Shown here: positions 61,992 through 64,000 of the stretch, one piece after another | Numbering within the stretch: position 1 is the first letter of the stretch | Layout of the letters: the number at the start of each line of letters is the position of its first letter | From: Flavobacterium sp. CS20 | GTDB taxonomy: Bacteria > Bacteroidota > Bacteroidia > Flavobacteriales > Flavobacteriaceae | Assembly (NCBI RefSeq): GCF_018080005.1 | Contig: NZ_CP073015.1 | Location: 2,446,501-2,510,500, forward strand | Length of the DNA: 64,000 bases | Reading direction: 5' to 3' | Notes under the pieces: generated by a model | Seen by the model: only the letters and a program-made list of their open reading frames with translations | What the model was told of the DNA's origin: nothing | Databases searched by the model: none | Translations under genes and position numbers: made by a program

Positions 61992-62471
61992 ATGAAAAAC
62001 GGCACTAACATTTTAAACAAGATTTTCGTTTTATTTATGCTATTAGCTCTCATTTCTTGTGGCGACAAAAAACGTTTAGCTCAAAACAGTAAAGCCCGAC
62101 AAATCAGCACTTATGCTCAAAGTTTTTTAGGCACTTCATATCGTTATGGTGGCACTAACTCATCAGGTATGGACTGTTCAGGTTTAGTTTATCGTGTGTT
62201 TTACAGACATGGTATTGTATTACCCAGAACATCAAAAGCCATGTCTAAACTTGGTAACAAAACAAAGCTCAAAAAAGCTAAAGTTGGCGATTTAGTGTTT
62301 TTTAAAACACCTGGAAAAGGACGCGGGATTAATCATGTTGGTCTGGTTGTTAGTGCTAATGGTCGTGATATCAGTTTCATTCACTCAACTACAAGTCAAG
62401 GTGTTGTTGTAACAAACTTAAATCAAAAATACTGGAAAAAAAGTTTTAAGTTTGTGAAGCGGATTTTATGA
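61992..62471 (+). CDS. NlpC/P60 family lipoprotein
   Basis: The 159-residue protein has a lipobox (LISC, about 23) and the NlpC/P60 cysteine peptidase domain with Cys in GMDCSGLVYRVFYRHG (about 57), His in INHVGLVVSANG (about 115) and a polar third residue in SFIHSTTSQG. It probably cuts the peptide stems of peptidoglycan. It follows the T9SS protein by 2 bases and precedes comEC by 8 bases, so the three may be one transcript. Confidence 0.93.
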   Translation: MKNGTNILNKIFVLFMLLALISCGDKKRLAQNSKARQISTYAQSFLGTSYRYGGTNSSGMDCSGLVYRVFYRHGIVLPRTSKAMSKLGNKTKLKKAKVGDLVFFKTPGKGRGINHVGLVVSANGRDISFIHSTTSQGVVVTNLNQKYWKKSFKFVKRIL

Positions 62472-62479
62472 TTTAAATT

Positions 62480-64000
62480 ATGCACTTTCTCAATTTCACC
62501 TTAATTAAACTGTGTTTGGGTTTTATCGGTGGAATTTACTTGGGATTTTTTATTGATTTACAATTCAAAGTACTAGTAACACTTGTATTAAGCTTGGTTG
62601 CTTTATTGGTTATTTTTAGATGGATTTGGAATCAAAAATCACTTTTTTTATGGTCGAGTGTTGTGCTTTTTGCTGTTTTAGGAAGTCTGTCAACCCATAT
62701 CCATTTACCAAAAAATCAACCCCATCATCTTATTCATTTAGATTTTAAAAGCCAAGAATACTTTGGGATTGAAGCTGATGTTAGTGAAGTTTTAAGAGAA
62801 AATGCTTACAACCAAAAATATATTTTAGATCATTTAAAGATTGACCACCAACTTTATCAAGGCAAAATATTACTCAATGTTTCAAAGGATTCTGTAACCG
62901 AAGAGTTGAAACCTGGTGATAAGGTTATAATGTCAACTTCATTACATCCGTTTTATAAAGCCAAAAACCCTCAAACATTTGATTATGCTTCATTTATGCA
63001 AAATCGGGACGTGTTTGCGGTGGTTTATGAAGATAAATTTGAAGTCGTTCCACAAACTCATTTTAGTATAAATGCTTACGCAGGGCAATGGCGAATGAAA
63101 ATGGTTTCTGCTCTACAAAAATCAGGATTTGACAACGAACATTTAGAGCTCATTCAAGCTTTGATTTTAGGTCAAAAACAATCGATAAATCGAGAGGTTT
63201 ATGCCGAGTTTGCAGAAGTCGGTGTTGTACATATTTTGGCGGTTTCGGGATTGCATGTAGGTATTGTTTTTCTTATTCTTAATTTTATATTTTCACCCTT
63301 GTTAAGTCTCAAATACGGGAGGCAGTTTAAGGTTTTGTTTACAATTCTTTCACTTTGGATTTTTGCGGCTATAGCGGGATTTTCACCTTCGGTAATGCGT
63401 GCAGTAACAATGTTTTCTTTTTTGGCTTTTGGTCAATTGTTTAGACGAAAAACCAACAGCATTAATATGTTATGCTTGTCGGCTGTGGCTCTTTTAATTT
63501 ACAGACCACAATTGCTATTTGAAGTTGGTTTTCAGTTGTCTTATTCGGCGGTGTTTGCTATTGTGATGTTGTATCCTGTATTTTCAAAACTCTATCAGCC
63601 ACGATATAAAATCCCCAAAATATTTTGGGATACGGCTTATGTGAGTTTAGCTGCACAAATTGGGGTGTTGCCGTTTCAACTGTTTTATTTTCATCAGTTT
63701 CCAGGTTTGTTTTTATTAGGAAATCTTGTCATTATACCATTTTTAGGAATTTTAATTGGTGGTGGTTTAATCTGTATTGTTTTGGCTTTGGTTGGAGGTT
63801 TAATTTCGCCTTTGGTTGAGGTTTATGCTTATTTATTAGATTTATTAGTGGCTTATGTCAACTGGCTTGGTCAATTCAAGGATTTTATATTTCAGGACAT
63901 TTTCTTTACTAGAAATATGTTTTTAGCCATTTTACTTATGGTTCTGAGCTTTATGTTTATGATGCGAGAATTTAAAAAATCTTATATCACTGTGTTTTTG
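62480..64000 (+). CDS. comEC: ComEC/Rec2 competence channel protein, N-terminal part
   Basis: The frame is open from ATG 62480 to the window end (507 codons). The first about 200 residues are membrane helices and a DUF4131/OB-like domain (ADVSEVLRENAYNQK). The ComEC core follows with VVHILAVSGLHVGIVFL (about 246), SVMRAVTMFSF, and several helices (FEVGFQLSYSAVFAIVM). ComEC forms the inner-membrane pore for DNA uptake. The protein usually runs to about 650-700 residues in Bacteroidota, so the C terminus lies outside. comF at 17.6 kb suggests a competence capacity. Confidence 0.95.
   Translation, partial: MHFLNFTLIKLCLGFIGGIYLGFFIDLQFKVLVTLVLSLVALLVIFRWIWNQKSLFLWSSVVLFAVLGSLSTHIHLPKNQPHHLIHLDFKSQEYFGIEADVSEVLRENAYNQKYILDHLKIDHQLYQGKILLNVSKDSVTEELKPGDKVIMSTSLHPFYKAKNPQTFDYASFMQNRDVFAVVYEDKFEVVPQTHFSINAYAGQWRMKMVSALQKSGFDNEHLELIQALILGQKQSINREVYAEFAEVGVVHILAVSGLHVGIVFLILNFIFSPLLSLKYGRQFKVLFTILSLWIFAAIAGFSPSVMRAVTMFSFLAFGQLFRRKTNSINMLCLSAVALLIYRPQLLFEVGFQLSYSAVFAIVMLYPVFSKLYQPRYKIPKIFWDTAYVSLAAQIGVLPFQLFYFHQFPGLFLLGNLVIIPFLGILIGGGLICIVLALVGGLISPLVEVYAYLLDLLVAYVNWLGQFKDFIFQDIFFTRNMFLAILLMVLSFMFMMREFKKSYITVFL

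Overview
The window looks like chromosome of a marine or psychrophilic Flavobacteriaceae member (Bacteroidota). The basis is low GC, TAnnTTTG-type -7 promoter boxes, little Shine-Dalgarno, type IX secretion (T9SS) C-terminal domains, TonB receptors with carboxypeptidase-like N-terminal domains, a mevalonate-pathway operon and many short GACCTC/GAGGTC palindromes. I cannot name the genus with confidence.

Layout. 1-5.1 kb: msrB tail, a lipoprotein, hemF-hemB, an interrupted lnt, purE. 5.1-10.6 kb: M23 peptidase, ECF sigma factor with a zinc-finger partner, an interrupted glycosyltransferase, thioesterase and HU/SPOR protein. 10.7-16 kb: polyprenyl synthase, sucA and a frameshifted sucB. 16-19 kb: Fic protein, a MITE-like element, comF, a HigBA-type toxin-antitoxin pair. 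19-23.8 kb: M23-GH3-DUF6909-like operon and a small XRE/membrane pair. 24.0-25.4 kb: a complete IS4-type insertion sequence with 18-bp ends and a 9-bp target duplication, just upstream of a TPP riboswitch that leads into a TonB receptor (28.1 kb). 28.3-31 kb: LexA-like S24 regulator with tandem palindromic operators, DUF2461, and a HEPN/MNT pair whose toxin is broken. 31-34.7 kb: a repeat-flanked islet of small T9SS-secreted proteins, including an octanucleotide-repeat (phase-variable-looking) gene, next to a GH113-like lipoprotein. 34.8-41 kb: FAD oxidoreductase plus membrane 4Fe-4S protein, fhs, aldo-keto reductase. 41-46.6 kb: DUF5689 lipoprotein, frameshifted TonB receptor, secreted nuclease. 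46.6-54.2 kb: recQ pseudogene, a second repeat-flanked islet (DUF4870 paralogues, IS-derived MITE, broken PIN toxin with antitoxin), ahcY. 54.2-64 kb: phosphopantetheinyl transferase, mevalonate kinase/decarboxylase/UbiA operon, DUF255 protein, T9SS type B protein, NlpC/P60 lipoprotein and comEC, which runs off the end.

Two themes stand out. First, there is a high density of reading-frame lesions: six in-frame stops and at least seven indels, several in housekeeping genes (lnt, sucB, fhs, recQ). All four internal TGA codons are followed by C, and the sucB lesion sits on a perfect A_AAA_AAC slippery heptamer. Real gene decay, recoding and systematic sequencing error are all live explanations. 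Second, both accessory islets are bounded by a short direct repeat of the 3' end of the neighbouring minus-strand gene (GH113-like tail; ahcY tail). A 182-bp MITE in the second islet can be derived exactly from the 1386-bp IS by one deletion between an IS end and an internal copy of that end. In two of the three toxin-antitoxin pairs the toxin is disrupted while the antitoxin is intact.
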